From: Candidatus Poribacteria bacterium | Lineage (GTDB): Bacteria; Poribacteria; WGA-4E; GCA-2687025 | Length of the DNA stretch: 49,252 bases | Direction: 5' to 3' | Assembly: GCA_026004875.1 (NCBI GenBank) | Contig: BPJZ01000008.1 | Location: forward strand, 1 to 49,252 | Shown here: positions 34,699-43,316 of the stretch, one piece after another | How positions within the stretch are numbered: position 1 is the stretch's first letter | Layout: every line of letters begins with the position of its first letter | Made by a program: the position numbers and the translations under genes | Notes under the pieces: model-generated | What the model was told of the DNA's origin: nothing | The model's database searches: none | What the model saw: only the letters and a program-made list of their open reading frames with translations

Positions 34699-35396
34699 GT
34701 GAGGAAAGATCTCTGCTTGTCGGTCTGCTCGTTGTCGGTGTGATCGCCTTGTTGGCGCTGGTCGGATGGCGTCTTCGGGCCTTTGACGGCTCCGGGGCTG
34801 CCGTCGGCGGTGGGGTTGCTTTTGCCGTTTGGGTCGGGTTGGGTCTCCAGGGATTGGCGCTGCTGGGGGTGTTCGTGTTGCTGGGCTCGGGGGCCGCTCG
34901 GCTGCCGGGCCGTCGGTCCTCCGGGAGGACGGTTCGTCACGTGCTGGCCAACGGGGCCGTTCCGGCGCTAAGCGGAGGGTTGGCCGTTTGCTTTCCGGAG
35001 CAGAGGGAGCTTTGGCAGATCGCCCTAGCGGGGGCGCTCTCGGCGGCCCTGGGCGACACCATCGCCGGAGAGGTGGGTACTCGCTGGGGCGGCGTCCCGC
35101 GCTTGATCACCAACGGTCGGCCCGTTCCGCCGGGGGAGAACGGGGGCGTGACGCTCCTAGGAACCGGAGCCGGACTCTTGGCCTCCGGGCTGGTCGGACT
35201 CCTCACCTGGGGCCTCCGATGGGGAGTGCCCTTTCCGGTTTGGATCGGAGGTCTCCTTGGCAACTTGGCCGACAGCCTGCTCGGCGCCTCTGTAGAGCGA
35301 CGCGGCTTGATCGGCAACGCCGGCGTCAACCTGCTCGCTGGAGGGGTGGGAGCGGGAAGCGCACTGATCCTCCAGAGCTTCTGGCCTACTTCATGA
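34699..35396 (+). CDS. DUF92 family membrane protein (VTE6-like), start uncertain
   Basis: About 228 to 232 residues with six or so transmembrane helices. DUF92 features are WRLRAFDGSGAAVGGGVAFA, AALGDTIAGEVGTRWGG (the conserved acidic D-T-x-x-x-E), RLITNGRPVPPGENGGVTLL and GNLADSLLGASVERRG. Plant VTE6, a homologue, is a phytyl-phosphate kinase, so a polyprenyl-phosphate kinase role is possible. The conserved frame has only a CTG near the expected place (34713). A GTG at 34699 is one base out; adding one A to AAA at 34705-34707 would give MRKRSLLVGLLVV, an ideal start. So a one-base deletion is likely. It overlaps the converging dockerin gene by 11 bases. Confidence 0.75.
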
Positions 35397-36793
35397 GCAA
35401 CAGCCGGCGTGTCTGGGTTACCGATCCGGCCTGGAAGATCACGAAGTAGGCCCCGCTGGCCACCGGTTCACCCAGCGCGTTCCTTCCGTCCCAATAGGCA
35501 GCTCGCCTACGGTCTGTGTAAAAACCAGGGGTCAGCCGCCCTAGGTCGATCTTTCGGACCAGCGAACCGTCGGCGGCGTAGACGCTCAGGCGAACCTCGG
35601 CCTCCTCGCCGAGCGTGAACGGAATCCAGGTCTCCGGGTTGAACGGGTTGGGAAAGTTCGGCAACAGGGCGGTCCTTGTTGGGGAGAACGTGTGCCAGCA
35701 GCGACTCCAGGACTCGGATCGCCTGCCGGAACTCTGGTGAGCCGTCGTCTTCCAATCGAATCTCTCGGAGCGCTTGCACCAGAAGCGAGCCGGTTCGCCT
35801 CCACCTGGAGCGCTGGAGCTGTGTTCGGCCCGCCACCGTAAACCTCGCCGAAGTGGTTGACCACTACCACCAGGTCGTGAGCGTTGATCACCCCGTCACC
35901 GGTCACGTCCTCAGGGGCGCGGTCGCCGAAGGTCCCCAGCGCCTGAAGGACGAGCACAATGTCCGTAATGTCCACCACCCCCGTCGCGGTTGACATCCCA
36001 GCGCGGAGAGATCGGGAAGGCCAAGTGCAGCCGTCCCTCGGCGTCGGACTGAAAGTAGAGTCGATGGAAGGAGACCACCTGACTGATCCCCGGCTCGGCG
36101 GAGCCCTCCAACATGCCCCCTTGGACACCGTCCCCGGCGTTGAAACCCGACAACGGCATACGTCTCGCTGGCCGTTCCTAGCTCCCACTCCACCGCGTCC
36201 CAGGCGAACCCGACTCGACCGTCCTCCTGGAGGACCAGCTGGAAGGTCGCCCGTAGCGGTCGAGTCCAGTCCATACCCGGTCACTCCGTCCCAGGTCACG
36301 ACGAACTGCTTCAACCCGTTGTAAGTGCGCTGGGTGTAGTAGACCAGATTGGTGAACTCCTCTTCAGGGCCGGGAACGTACTCTTCGGTGTCCACATCGG
36401 CCCAGTAGGGCGCGATCATCCGATAGCGGGGGTTGGCGCTCGGAAACGGAACCGGATCGTACTCCCACAGCGCTTCGGCGAAGGAGATGTTCCCATTGTT
36501 GTTGATGATCGCCGTGAACGTCTCTCCGTAGAAGCGAAACACAAAGCCTAAGTCAATCGGATCGGTGGAGTCGTCGTCGTTTCGGGGAAGTGGGGTTCCC
36601 TGCCGGCCTCCTCCAGGGGTAAAAAGAACGGGTCTGCGGAGATCCCGCCCGGGTACAGGGCCGATTGAGGGATGAAAAGGAACTCCTCTTGAGCTTGGGT
36701 CGGAAACTGAGAGCCGATCCAAAGAAGCTCAAGAAAAATCGTTACGCACCCCAATTCGTAAAAAGAGCGGCGGTCCAACGCTCGACGCCTCAT
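35386..36793 (-). pseudogene. Secreted nidogen-like + dockerin + FlgD-like C-terminal domain protein, six frameshifts
   Basis: One gene of about 467 codons after six corrections, starting at ATG 36793 behind GGAG with signal peptide CVTIFLELLWIGSQFPTQAQ. Domains in order: nidogen-like (about 50-200: TAIINNNGNISFAEALWEY, RYRMIAPYWADVDTEE, LKQFVVTWDGVTG, then FQLVLQEDGRVGFAW and VVGFNAGDGVQGG); dockerin type I (DVNRDGVVDITDIVLVLQAL and DVTGDGVINAHDLVVVVNHF); a helical linker (LREIRLEDDGSPEFRQAI); and a FlgD-Ig-like C-terminal domain (LLPNFPNPFNPETWIPF, AAYWDGRNALGEPVASG, VTQTRRLLLMK). The last resembles poribacterial and T9SS-type tails. Shifts lie near 36590, 36255, 36155, 35985, 35790 and 35675; five are insertions and one a deletion. 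It may be intact in the real genome. Confidence 0.8.
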
Positions 36794-36898
36794 TGGCTGG
36801 TCTCCTATCCCTAAACCGGTTGCGTCCTGGATATGGCCAAGCTTCAGACGGACCTTTCGGTGCCCCCTTATCCCAAATTGTCCCAAGATCGCGAGACG

Positions 36899-36910
36899 TT
36901 CCCGCGGGAA
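36899..36910. promoter_or_regulatory. Perfect palindrome TTCCCGCGGGAA, possible operator
   Basis: A 12-bp perfect palindrome in the 265-base divergent spacer between the dockerin gene and the VOC gene. The spacer otherwise holds only A/T-rich stretches near 37021 and no convincing promoter. No regulator is assigned. Confidence 0.35.
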
Positions 36911-37058
36911 ATGTAAACCTTTGCCGTGACCCTTGCAAACTCTTGGAGCTTTTCTTTTTCGTGGGGGTGCTTGTTTCCTAGCGCGCCTTCGCGTAGCGTA
37001 ACGTTCAGTAAGGACGACCGATAAAAAATCAGGCGTTCGGAAGAAAGGAAAGAAAACG

Positions 37059-37481
37059 ATGCCTCTAGGCGCTCGAAACCCGGTGATCCCTGGATGCGGC
37101 ACCCATCACGTTGCCGTGCAGGCGCGGGATTGGGAAGCGTCGCTGAAGCTCTATCGGGACGTCTTGGGGATGCAGGTGATCGCGGAATTCGGTTCGCCGG
37201 AGCGGCGGATTCTCCTCCTCGACACGGGGGATGGCAGCCATATCGAATTATTCCAACCAACGGATCAGACGCCTCGGCCGGAGGCCCCAGCGCCAAACGA
37301 CCCGTTCATGCATGTGGCGCTGGCCACCTCCGATGCCCGAGCGGCCATCGAGCACGTCCGCGCGCACGGCTATCCGGTGACGGTCGAGCCACGCGACGTT
37401 CAGCTTGGGACGATTCGGGCTACCATTGCGTTCTTCAAGGGGCCGAGCGGAGAGATCATCGAGTTCTTCCAGACCCACTGA
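37059..37481 (+). CDS. VOC (glyoxalase/dioxygenase superfamily) protein
   Basis: A 140-residue single-chain vicinal oxygen chelate protein with two beta-alpha-beta-beta-beta units. The first metal ligand is in THHVAVQARDW, the second in HIELFQPTD, the third in FMHVALATSD and the fourth in EIIEFFQTH, so all four positions (His, Glu, His, Glu) are kept as in glyoxalase I. Members include glyoxalase I, methylmalonyl-CoA epimerase and extradiol dioxygenases; which one cannot be told. The ATG follows AAAGGAAAG. The SDR gene starts 10 bases after its stop, so both probably act on the same metabolite. Confidence 0.88.
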   Translation: MPLGARNPVIPGCGTHHVAVQARDWEASLKLYRDVLGMQVIAEFGSPERRILLLDTGDGSHIELFQPTDQTPRPEAPAPNDPFMHVALATSDARAAIEHVRAHGYPVTVEPRDVQLGTIRATIAFFKGPSGEIIEFFQTH

Positions 37482-37491
37482 GGACAGGGCC

Positions 37492-38250
37492 ATGCGGCTG
37501 GAGGGAAAGATCGCGTTGATCACCGGAGCGGCGCGGGGGATCGGCCGAGCGATTGCACTTCGGTTCGCCGAGGAGGGCGCCGCAGTCGTTGTGGACGACA
37601 TTAACGTTGAGCGTGGAGAGGCTACCGCGCAGGAGATTCAAGAGCGAGGGGGCCAAGCGGCGTTCGTCCAGGCCGATGTCTCCAACGAAGAGGACGTGCG
37701 GCGGCTTTTTCGGCTCGTTGTCGAGCGGTTCGGTGGCCTGGACGTGCTGGTCAACAACGCTGTCTGTGCGACCCACCACGTCGTCGAGCGGCACTGGCAA
37801 CCGACCCTCGATGTCGTCTTGAAGGGAACGTACGATTGCTCGCTGGCGGCGATCCCCCTGTTCCGCGCCCGCGGGGGCGGCAGCATCGTTAACATCGCTT
37901 CGGTGAACGGGTTGATCGGGCTTCAAGGAATTCATCCCTATTCGGCGGCCAAGGGAGGCGTCATCGCGCTCACCAAATCCATGGCCGTGGAGTACGGCAA
38001 GGAACGTATCCGGGTCAACGCGATCTGTCCGGGGACGATCCAAACGGAGGTCTGGGGACCAATCCTCCAGGAGAAGCCCCACATCTGGGAGGAGATCGTT
38101 CGCTTTTATCCCCTTGGCCGGTTGGGTCGGCCGGAGGACGTAGCGAACGCAGCTCTCTTCTTAGCCTCCGACGAGGCCGACTTCATCACCGGCGCCATCT
38201 TAACCGTGGACGGCGGGTTAACGGCGGGTAATCCACTCTTTCCGATCTGA
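37492..38250 (+). CDS. Short-chain dehydrogenase/reductase, NAD-type
   Basis: A 252-residue SDR. TGAARGIG binds the nucleotide; the aspartate pair in VVVDDINVE after the second strand favours NAD. The catalytic serine lies in NIASVNG and the tyrosine-lysine pair in YSAAKGG, and the end LTVDGGLTAGNP is typical. The usual N-N-A-G is N-N-A-V here, a modest change. The ATG at 37492 follows GAGGACAGGG; the longer frame from 37405 overlaps the VOC gene and is rejected. Likely a sugar or polyol dehydrogenase acting with the VOC protein. Confidence 0.9.
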   Translation: MRLEGKIALITGAARGIGRAIALRFAEEGAAVVVDDINVERGEATAQEIQERGGQAAFVQADVSNEEDVRRLFRLVVERFGGLDVLVNNAVCATHHVVERHWQPTLDVVLKGTYDCSLAAIPLFRARGGGSIVNIASVNGLIGLQGIHPYSAAKGGVIALTKSMAVEYGKERIRVNAICPGTIQTEVWGPILQEKPHIWEEIVRFYPLGRLGRPEDVANAALFLASDEADFITGAILTVDGGLTAGNPLFPI

Positions 38251-38341
38251 GCCTTCATTTTTTCGGAACCTTTCTCCGCTCTCTGCGTTATAGGATTACG
38301 GCAGTCGGATTTGGAACAAGGGGTTATTGAAGGAAGCCCGG

Positions 38342-38629
38342 ATGAACGGTTCTTCGCTGCGGTGCGCAGAGCGTCTCCAGAGGGTTCTAGACGATCGAGG
38401 GTTGAGCTGGCAGGGGCTCCGTCGCCACCTGGGCACCTCGACGTTGTACGCGGCGCTGCTTTCGCCGGCGCCGGTGGACCGCCAACGGGCGCTCCTTCAG
38501 CTCTCCTATGCGATTGGGTGCTCTCTGGTCGAACTTGGAATCGTTTCGCAATCGTTTGGTCCAGCCCTCGGCGAATCGGCCTTGGGGTCGGGTGCTTCCG
38601 TCGCTTGGAACGGCGGCGCTCGACTCTGA
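38342..38629 (+). CDS. Small helix-turn-helix-like (XRE-type) protein
   Basis: A 95-residue protein starting at an ATG at 38342 behind AAGGAAG. The sequence AERLQRVLDDRGLSWQGLRR, then TSTLYAALLSPAPVDRQ and ALLQLSYAIGCSLVELGIV follows the spacing of a Cro/C1-type helix-turn-helix with the final leucine-rich helix. The DNA-recognition helix is not strongly conserved, so the assignment is tentative. The tail is glycine and serine rich (GESALGSGASVAWNGGA). A terminator follows at 38663. It could be a regulator of the adjacent SDR or importer genes. Confidence 0.55.
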   Translation: MNGSSLRCAERLQRVLDDRGLSWQGLRRHLGTSTLYAALLSPAPVDRQRALLQLSYAIGCSLVELGIVSQSFGPALGESALGSGASVAWNGGARL

Positions 38630-38662
38630 GGTGAGCCATTCGCCCCTCTCCTTCATCCATCG

Positions 38663-38700
38663 GGCCGTCTCCCTTTTGGCGAGGACGGCCTTTGTTTTTT
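38663..38700 (+). terminator. Intrinsic terminator after the small HTH gene
   Basis: GGCCGTC (38663-38669) pairs perfectly with GACGGCC (38684-38690), followed by TTTGTTTTTT (38691-38700). This is the clearest rho-independent terminator in the window and separates the HTH gene from the importer pair. Confidence 0.85.
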
Positions 38701-38762
38701 GTTGCTCCCTTCGGTCCGATGCGCTACCGTTTCGCTCGGACCTTACGAAAGGGATTCGCAGG

Positions 38763-39662
38763 ATGCGCGCCCGTTACGGACTTCTGGGACTTCTCCTTGG
38801 GCTCCTTCTGGTCGGCGGAGCCCTGGAAAGCTGCCGCCGTTCGGAGCCGTCTCGTCCAGAGTCGGGGGCGACTGTACCGGCGGCTTACGACGCCACCGGC
38901 GCCGCCTTTCCCCTGACCGGTGCCCCTCGGCGGCTGGTCTCCATCTCCCCGAATTGTACGGAGATTCTCTTCGCCTTGGGGGTCGGCGATCGAGTGGTCG
39001 GGGTCACCACCAACTGCGACTATCCGGAGGCCGCCCGCGCCATCGAGAAGGTGGGCGATTTCCATCTGAACTACGAAAAGATTCTCAGCCTTCGTCCCGA
39101 TCTGGTCGTTGGCTCCGAAAGCTTTCATCAAGAAGCCAAGCGAGTCCTTGAGAGCCGGGGCCTGCGCGTCTTTCTCGTCGCCGATCGGTCTATTGACGGG
39201 CTGTTCGCCTCGATTGAGCAGTTGGGAAAGCTCTTAGAAGCGTCCGAAGCGGCAGTTCGTCTCCGAGAGCGGTACGAACAGGTGCGTGCTCAGGTTGCCG
39301 AGCGGATCCCCTATCGGCGGCTCCGCGTCCTTTGGGTTCAGTACCATCAGCCGCTTTCCACCGTTGGGCCGGGGAACTTCCATCACGACCTGATCCAACT
39401 CGCGGGGGGCGAAAACGTCGCCGCCGATCTGAGTACCGGTTACGGCCCGATCAGTGAGGAGGTCGTCCTTGAGCGCGACCCGGAAGTGGTCCTCACCTTG
39501 GGCGAAGAGCTCCGCGAGTGGGTTCAGGAGCGCTTTCCGACCGTGACCGCCGTACGCGCCGGGCGGGTTTACGTCTTTAACGACGCTGCCGCGTTGCGGC
39601 CCGGTCCCCGGCTGATCGAGGCGATCCAGTCGCTCCACCGCCTGCTATATCCGGAACCATGA
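38763..39662 (+). CDS. Periplasmic substrate-binding lipoprotein, BtuF/FecB type
   Basis: A 299-residue protein. The ATG at 38763 gives a signal sequence LGLLLGLLLVGGALESC with a lipobox cysteine at the end (E at -2 is not canonical). The mature part has the class III binding-protein fold: RRLVSISPNCTEILFALGVG, DRVVGVTTNCDYP, EKVGDFHLNYEKILSLRPDL and a second lobe with LVWVQ-like strand (RVLWVQYHQPLSTVG) and GGENVAADLS. It captures cobalamin, haem or a siderophore in the periplasm for the permease whose ATG overlaps its stop. No vitamin B12 riboswitch is seen upstream, only a GGTCCG/CGGACC hairpin. Confidence 0.88.
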   Translation: MRARYGLLGLLLGLLLVGGALESCRRSEPSRPESGATVPAAYDATGAAFPLTGAPRRLVSISPNCTEILFALGVGDRVVGVTTNCDYPEAARAIEKVGDFHLNYEKILSLRPDLVVGSESFHQEAKRVLESRGLRVFLVADRSIDGLFASIEQLGKLLEASEAAVRLRERYEQVRAQVAERIPYRRLRVLWVQYHQPLSTVGPGNFHHDLIQLAGGENVAADLSTGYGPISEEVVLERDPEVVLTLGEELREWVQERFPTVTAVRAGRVYVFNDAAALRPGPRLIEAIQSLHRLLYPEP

Positions 39663-40708
39663 AGGCCCGTCCGCTTCTGGAGTCGATACCGTTTGGGTGG
39701 ATTCTGCTGGGGCTTGGGTTGGGCAGCGGGATTGCCCTGGTGCTGGCCGCCGCGATTGGCGCGGTTCCCCTGTCTCCCAGGCGGCAGCTCGAGTTGCTCT
39801 GGGGCTTACTTCGGGGCTTGCCCCTCTGGGAGCAGCCAGAGGCTCAGCTTTACCTTTCGTTGCGGTTGCCGCGCGTGTTGACCGCTTATCTGGTGGGGAT
39901 GTCCCTAGCCTGTGTCGGGACGCTGTTTCAGTCGCTGCTCAGAAACCCGCTCGCGGAGCCGTTCATCCTGGGGGTCTCGCCGGGCGCCTCGCTAGGGGTG
40001 ACGGTGGCTCTGGCGCTAGGCGCCGGCGTGCCGTTTCAGGCCTTGGGCTGGGGGGTCCTGGGCAGCCGAACGGCGGCCGCCTTCTTGGGGGGATTGAGCG
40101 CCGTTCTGGTCGCCTACCTGTTGGCGAGTCGGGGTCGTCATCTCAACCTGACCGACGTTCTCCTTGCCGGCATCGCCGTCGGAGCGCTGGCCACGGCGAT
40201 TACCTCCTACCTGTGGATTCGGGTGCTTCAGGAGTTTCGCGGCCTGCTCTACTGGCTGATGGGCAGCTTTGCGGGAAGCTCCTGGCGTTATGTCTCGCTG
40301 CTGGCGGCGACCACGCTTCCGGTGATCCTCGCCGCCTGGAGGCTCGCGTCGGCGTTTGATCTGCTCCTGCTTGGAGAGGAACACGCCGCCTACCTCGGTC
40401 TGGACGTCGAGCGGCTCAAGCGAGCGACAATCGCTGTGGGCACCTTGGCCGCAGCGGCCACGGTTGCCGTCTCCGGCGTGATCGGGTTTGTGGGGATCAT
40501 CGTTCCCCACCTGGCGCGCCGGACGGTGGGACCGGTCCACACTCGGTTGATCCCTTCCGCCTCGCTGCTGGGGGGAATCTTCCTCGTCGCCTGTGATCTC
40601 ATCGCTCGGACGGTGGCCGCCCCCTTGGAACTTCCGGTCGGGATGTTAACAGCGCTGGTCGGAGCGCCGTTCTTCCTCTACGTGCTCCGGCAGAGCCGAG
40701 CGGTCTAG
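39659..40708 (+). CDS. ABC importer permease, FecCD/BtuC family
   Basis: A 349-residue permease with about ten helices. FecCD signatures are LRLPRVLTAYLVGMSLACVG, LFQSLLRNPLAEPFILGVSP, DVLLAGIAVGALATAITSYL, GLLYWLMGSFAGSSW, EEHAAYLGLDVERLK and the coupling-helix end GVIGFVGIIVPHLARRTVGP. It imports cobalamin, haem or ferric siderophore with the binding protein encoded just upstream (ATGA overlap). The ATPase gene that normally follows is absent: the next gene is on the other strand and overlaps the last 63 bases. Confidence 0.92.
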   Translation: MKARPLLESIPFGWILLGLGLGSGIALVLAAAIGAVPLSPRRQLELLWGLLRGLPLWEQPEAQLYLSLRLPRVLTAYLVGMSLACVGTLFQSLLRNPLAEPFILGVSPGASLGVTVALALGAGVPFQALGWGVLGSRTAAAFLGGLSAVLVAYLLASRGRHLNLTDVLLAGIAVGALATAITSYLWIRVLQEFRGLLYWLMGSFAGSSWRYVSLLAATTLPVILAAWRLASAFDLLLLGEEHAAYLGLDVERLKRATIAVGTLAAAATVAVSGVIGFVGIIVPHLARRTVGPVHTRLIPSASLLGGIFLVACDLIARTVAAPLELPVGMLTALVGAPFFLYVLRQSRAV

Positions 40709-41458
40709 CTCCTGGAGCCGGCGCGGAAGCCGCTCCTGAACGCTGCGCCGGAACGCCCTCTCTCGAACTAGCCGAAGGATGAACGTCTCTAAAGGAAGAT
40801 CGGGAGCGATCAGCCGACGGACGACGTCCAGCGCCTCCCGTTGGGTGAGGGAGACAAACCGGCGTCCTTCGGCAGGCACCTCAGCCAGGGCGATCGGGCT
40901 CCCCTTCGGGGCGAGCGCCCCCTTCTGGGCCCAGTACGCCAGCGGGCGGCTCCACTCTCCTAGGCTCTCCTGAGGCCAGGAGGACCAAGCGGAGACGGAT
41001 CCCAGTGTGTAGGCGACTCCTAACCGTTCCGAGCGATCCATGACGGCTTTCTGCTCCGGTGTGAGCAGGGTCAACCAGACCTCGACGACGGTCCCTGGAG
41101 AGGGAAAGAGCGTTGCCGGAACGGAGCCGTAAGAGGCGATCAGCGCCGCAAAGACGACGTCGTAATCCTTCACCCGTCCCCGCAGGACGGGGATCGTCCC
41201 CTGCGGGAACTTCCGCCGGAGCTGCTCCGGCGAGGCGTTCGAGCCGTAGGCCAGCACCGGTATCCGTTGTTCCCAGTCTAAGGATTCCGGCGAAAGCCGT
41301 TTCTCGCCGACTCGGAGCAGAAGCCCGGCCCCCGTGCGCTCTGCCCGAAGCGGGAGTACTCTACCGGAGTCGTAAAGGTAAGAGCTCTCCGGACGTGGAT
41401 AGGGATAACCAAGCGCTCGTTCGAGGACCAAACGAGCAGCTCCCTCCTCCCGGGGCAT
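40646..41458 (-). CDS. Gamma-glutamylcyclotransferase-like protein
   Basis: A 270-residue protein. The central sequence VLAYGSNASPEQLRRKF is the Y-G-S-N motif of the gamma-glutamylcyclotransferase/AIG2 fold, followed by LRGRVKDYDVVFA, YGSVPATLFPSPGTVVEVWL and LLTPEQKAVMDRSERLG. Many proteins with this fold open or close cyclic amides, but the catalytic Glu of true enzymes falls here at or near E in SERLG, so activity is uncertain. An extra N-terminal part of about 65 residues and a basic C-terminal tail are added. The start is ATG 41458 and its end overlaps the permease by 63 bases tail to tail. Confidence 0.72.
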   Translation of the reverse strand: MPREEGAARLVLERALGYPYPRPESSYLYDSGRVLPLRAERTGAGLLLRVGEKRLSPESLDWEQRIPVLAYGSNASPEQLRRKFPQGTIPVLRGRVKDYDVVFAALIASYGSVPATLFPSPGTVVEVWLTLLTPEQKAVMDRSERLGVAYTLGSVSAWSSWPQESLGEWSRPLAYWAQKGALAPKGSPIALAEVPAEGRRFVSLTQREALDVVRRLIAPDLPLETFILRLVRERAFRRSVQERLPRRLQELDRSALPEHVEEERRSDQRC

Positions 41459-41534
41459 TGCTGGCCTCTCAAGGGAAGACGACGCGCGGGAAATCGACCC
41501 TGCGCGTCGTCGGTCCCGTTGGGCTTTCGGTCGG

Positions 41535-42935
41535 TTACCGTCGTTTCAAGTCGCCCCAGAGGGTAAGCTTCTTGCCCTGAGGCCGAACGGCGACACTGAG
41601 GACCCCGGCGCGAACCAAAACGTCCGTTGCTCCCTGAACGCCTCCGGCTCCAGCCTGCGTGCTCTCCGGCACGGGGGTGGCCAGCGGCAGGTTGGCCCCA
41701 TCGAGATAGATATCCAGGAGCCGCGACTTGCCGTCCGTGATCTGGATGTTGTCCACATAGGCGCGGAACAGCCCTGCTTGGGCCGGAGTCGTCTCCGTGC
41801 CGATGGAGACCTCGACGATCGTCTTTCCGGCCAGCGCGTCCAGCGGGATCATTCGGTGGTACCACTGGTCTCGCGCAAAGGCGGAAAGGTCCGCCGAGGC
41901 GGCGGCGGAGATGCCGTTCTGGTCCACGACGTCGGGAAGCAGGCTCAGCCGGGTGCCGTCCGCGGCGACCAGATCCACGCCGGCGTTAAACGCTGGGTTG
42001 CCGGAGAACATCGCGATCTGATATTCCAGCATCTGACCGGCCTCAACGGTCCATTCGCCTTGCCAGACGACCACATAAGCGGTGGCCGGTTCTCCTGCCG
42101 TTGGGAGGGCGGCTTCAAACTGAAGCGTGTCGCTGCCGGCAGTGTGCTCTCGGATCGCCGGTTGTGGCGCCGGGCTGATCACTACCGCTAGGGTGGTGCT
42201 GGCCGTTGCCCCTTGATCGTCGGTGACGGTGAGAGTAACCGTGTAGTTCCCCGGCTGGGCGTAAGCGTGGCTGGCCTCCTGGCCGGTCGCGGTCGTTCCG
42301 TCGCCAAAATCCCAGGCGTAGGAAGCGATCGTCCCGTCCGGGTCGCTAGAACCGGCTGCGGAGAAGACCAGCGTCTCACCGACGGTCCCTGCGTTCGGGC
42401 CGGCAATGGCCGCCACCGGGGGCTCGTTGGGGACCACCACCTCAACCGTCAGTTGAGCGCCTTCGGTGGTGACCGGAATCTCCTGAACCTGGTTGTCCAA
42501 AAAGATCGGATTGGCCAGCTTCACCTGCGTGGCGGCCTCTCCGACGACGGTGAAGGTGACCGCGCCCAGCTCGCCGGAGCCGTCCGCGGTCCCTCCCAGC
42601 GAGGAGACGGCCAACGTCACGGCCTTATCGAGGCCGTCCGGGTCGTCGGCTACGTCCTTGACGCTGGGGTTAACGGCGAAGGTCGCACCCCCCTGCTTGA
42701 GGAAATCGCCTTCTGTAAAGTCGGTAAACTCCAAAACAGCACTGCTGTAGACCACGTCGATCTGCCAACCGAACAGTCCCTGAATGTCCTGCACCTGAAG
42801 GCTGAGGGTGACCGTCTCGCCAACGGGCGGTAGCTCCTGCTCCGGTGGGTCGAGAAAAACCACTTGGGCCAACGCCCAGGGGGTAACGGCGCTTAGGATC
42901 AGCGCCACAAACGTTCTCGTGAAGTTCCGTCTCAT
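41535..42935 (-). CDS. Secreted cohesin + PKD protein with GKL-W-LK C-terminus
   Basis: A 466-residue protein starting at ATG 42935 behind AAGGAG, signal peptide FVALILSAVTPWALAQ. Residues about 25-165 form a cohesin-like domain (PVGETVTLSLQVQDIQGLFG, WQIDVVYSSAVLEFTDFTEG, VTLAVSSLGGTADGSGELG, AVTFTVVGEAATQVKLA). A PKD domain follows (VAAIAGPNAGTVGETLVFSA, ASYAWDFGDGTTATG, YTVTLTVTDDQGATAST), then a jelly-roll-like region (RDQWYHRMIPLDALAGKTIV, YVDNIQI). It ends VRPQGKKLTLWGDLKRR, the same tag as the tandem array. Cohesins bind dockerins, and a dockerin gene lies 5 kb away, so both may form a surface complex. Confidence 0.9.
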   Translation of the reverse strand: MRRNFTRTFVALILSAVTPWALAQVVFLDPPEQELPPVGETVTLSLQVQDIQGLFGWQIDVVYSSAVLEFTDFTEGDFLKQGGATFAVNPSVKDVADDPDGLDKAVTLAVSSLGGTADGSGELGAVTFTVVGEAATQVKLANPIFLDNQVQEIPVTTEGAQLTVEVVVPNEPPVAAIAGPNAGTVGETLVFSAAGSSDPDGTIASYAWDFGDGTTATGQEASHAYAQPGNYTVTLTVTDDQGATASTTLAVVISPAPQPAIREHTAGSDTLQFEAALPTAGEPATAYVVVWQGEWTVEAGQMLEYQIAMFSGNPAFNAGVDLVAADGTRLSLLPDVVDQNGISAAASADLSAFARDQWYHRMIPLDALAGKTIVEVSIGTETTPAQAGLFRAYVDNIQITDGKSRLLDIYLDGANLPLATPVPESTQAGAGGVQGATDVLVRAGVLSVAVRPQGKKLTLWGDLKRR

Positions 42936-43316
42936 TAACGCACTCCTTCAACACAAGGGTGAAAAATCTGACTTCTCAAAAGCAGAAACGGATTTGATCC
43001 AGGGTCGGTTCTACCGCCTTACTTTTGGGACTGGACTCTACCAAATCCAGCGTGAGACTCGTGCGATCTCATCGGCCTGACGTTCCTCTTAACTCTATCC
43101 CGAAACGTACATCCTTGCAACAAAAACTAGGTGCTTCTCCCTGGAACGACTCCATGAGATTCCCTAAAATGGAAGGCGCTCGCGCCCTCTGGGCTTGCCG
43201 AGAGGAGATGACACGCTGCCTCTTGAACCGTGCCTCGGTGAAGGGGTCCTCTCTGGGCGCAGCCTGATCCCGTTGTCCAGCGTCGTGGCAGCAACGGGCT
43301 TTGGAGAGAAGGCTTC
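42936..43316. other. 381-base divergent spacer
   Basis: No gene was found. It separates the cohesin gene (minus) from the DUF6785 gene (plus). A possible -10 TAAAAT lies near 43165 without a good -35. A 7-bp hairpin CCCGTTG/CAACGGG (43269-43275 with 43292-43298) sits just before the GGAGAG ribosome binding site of the DUF6785 gene. I see no tRNA or known riboswitch. Confidence 0.5.

Noticed and set aside
38508..38762. A long N-terminal extension of the substrate-binding protein
   Set aside because: It runs through the HTH gene and a strong terminator. The ATG at 38763 opens directly on a lipoprotein signal.
38691..38762. A cobalamin riboswitch before the BtuF-like gene
   Set aside because: Only 72 bases lie between terminator and start, too short, and no B12-box-like sequence was seen.
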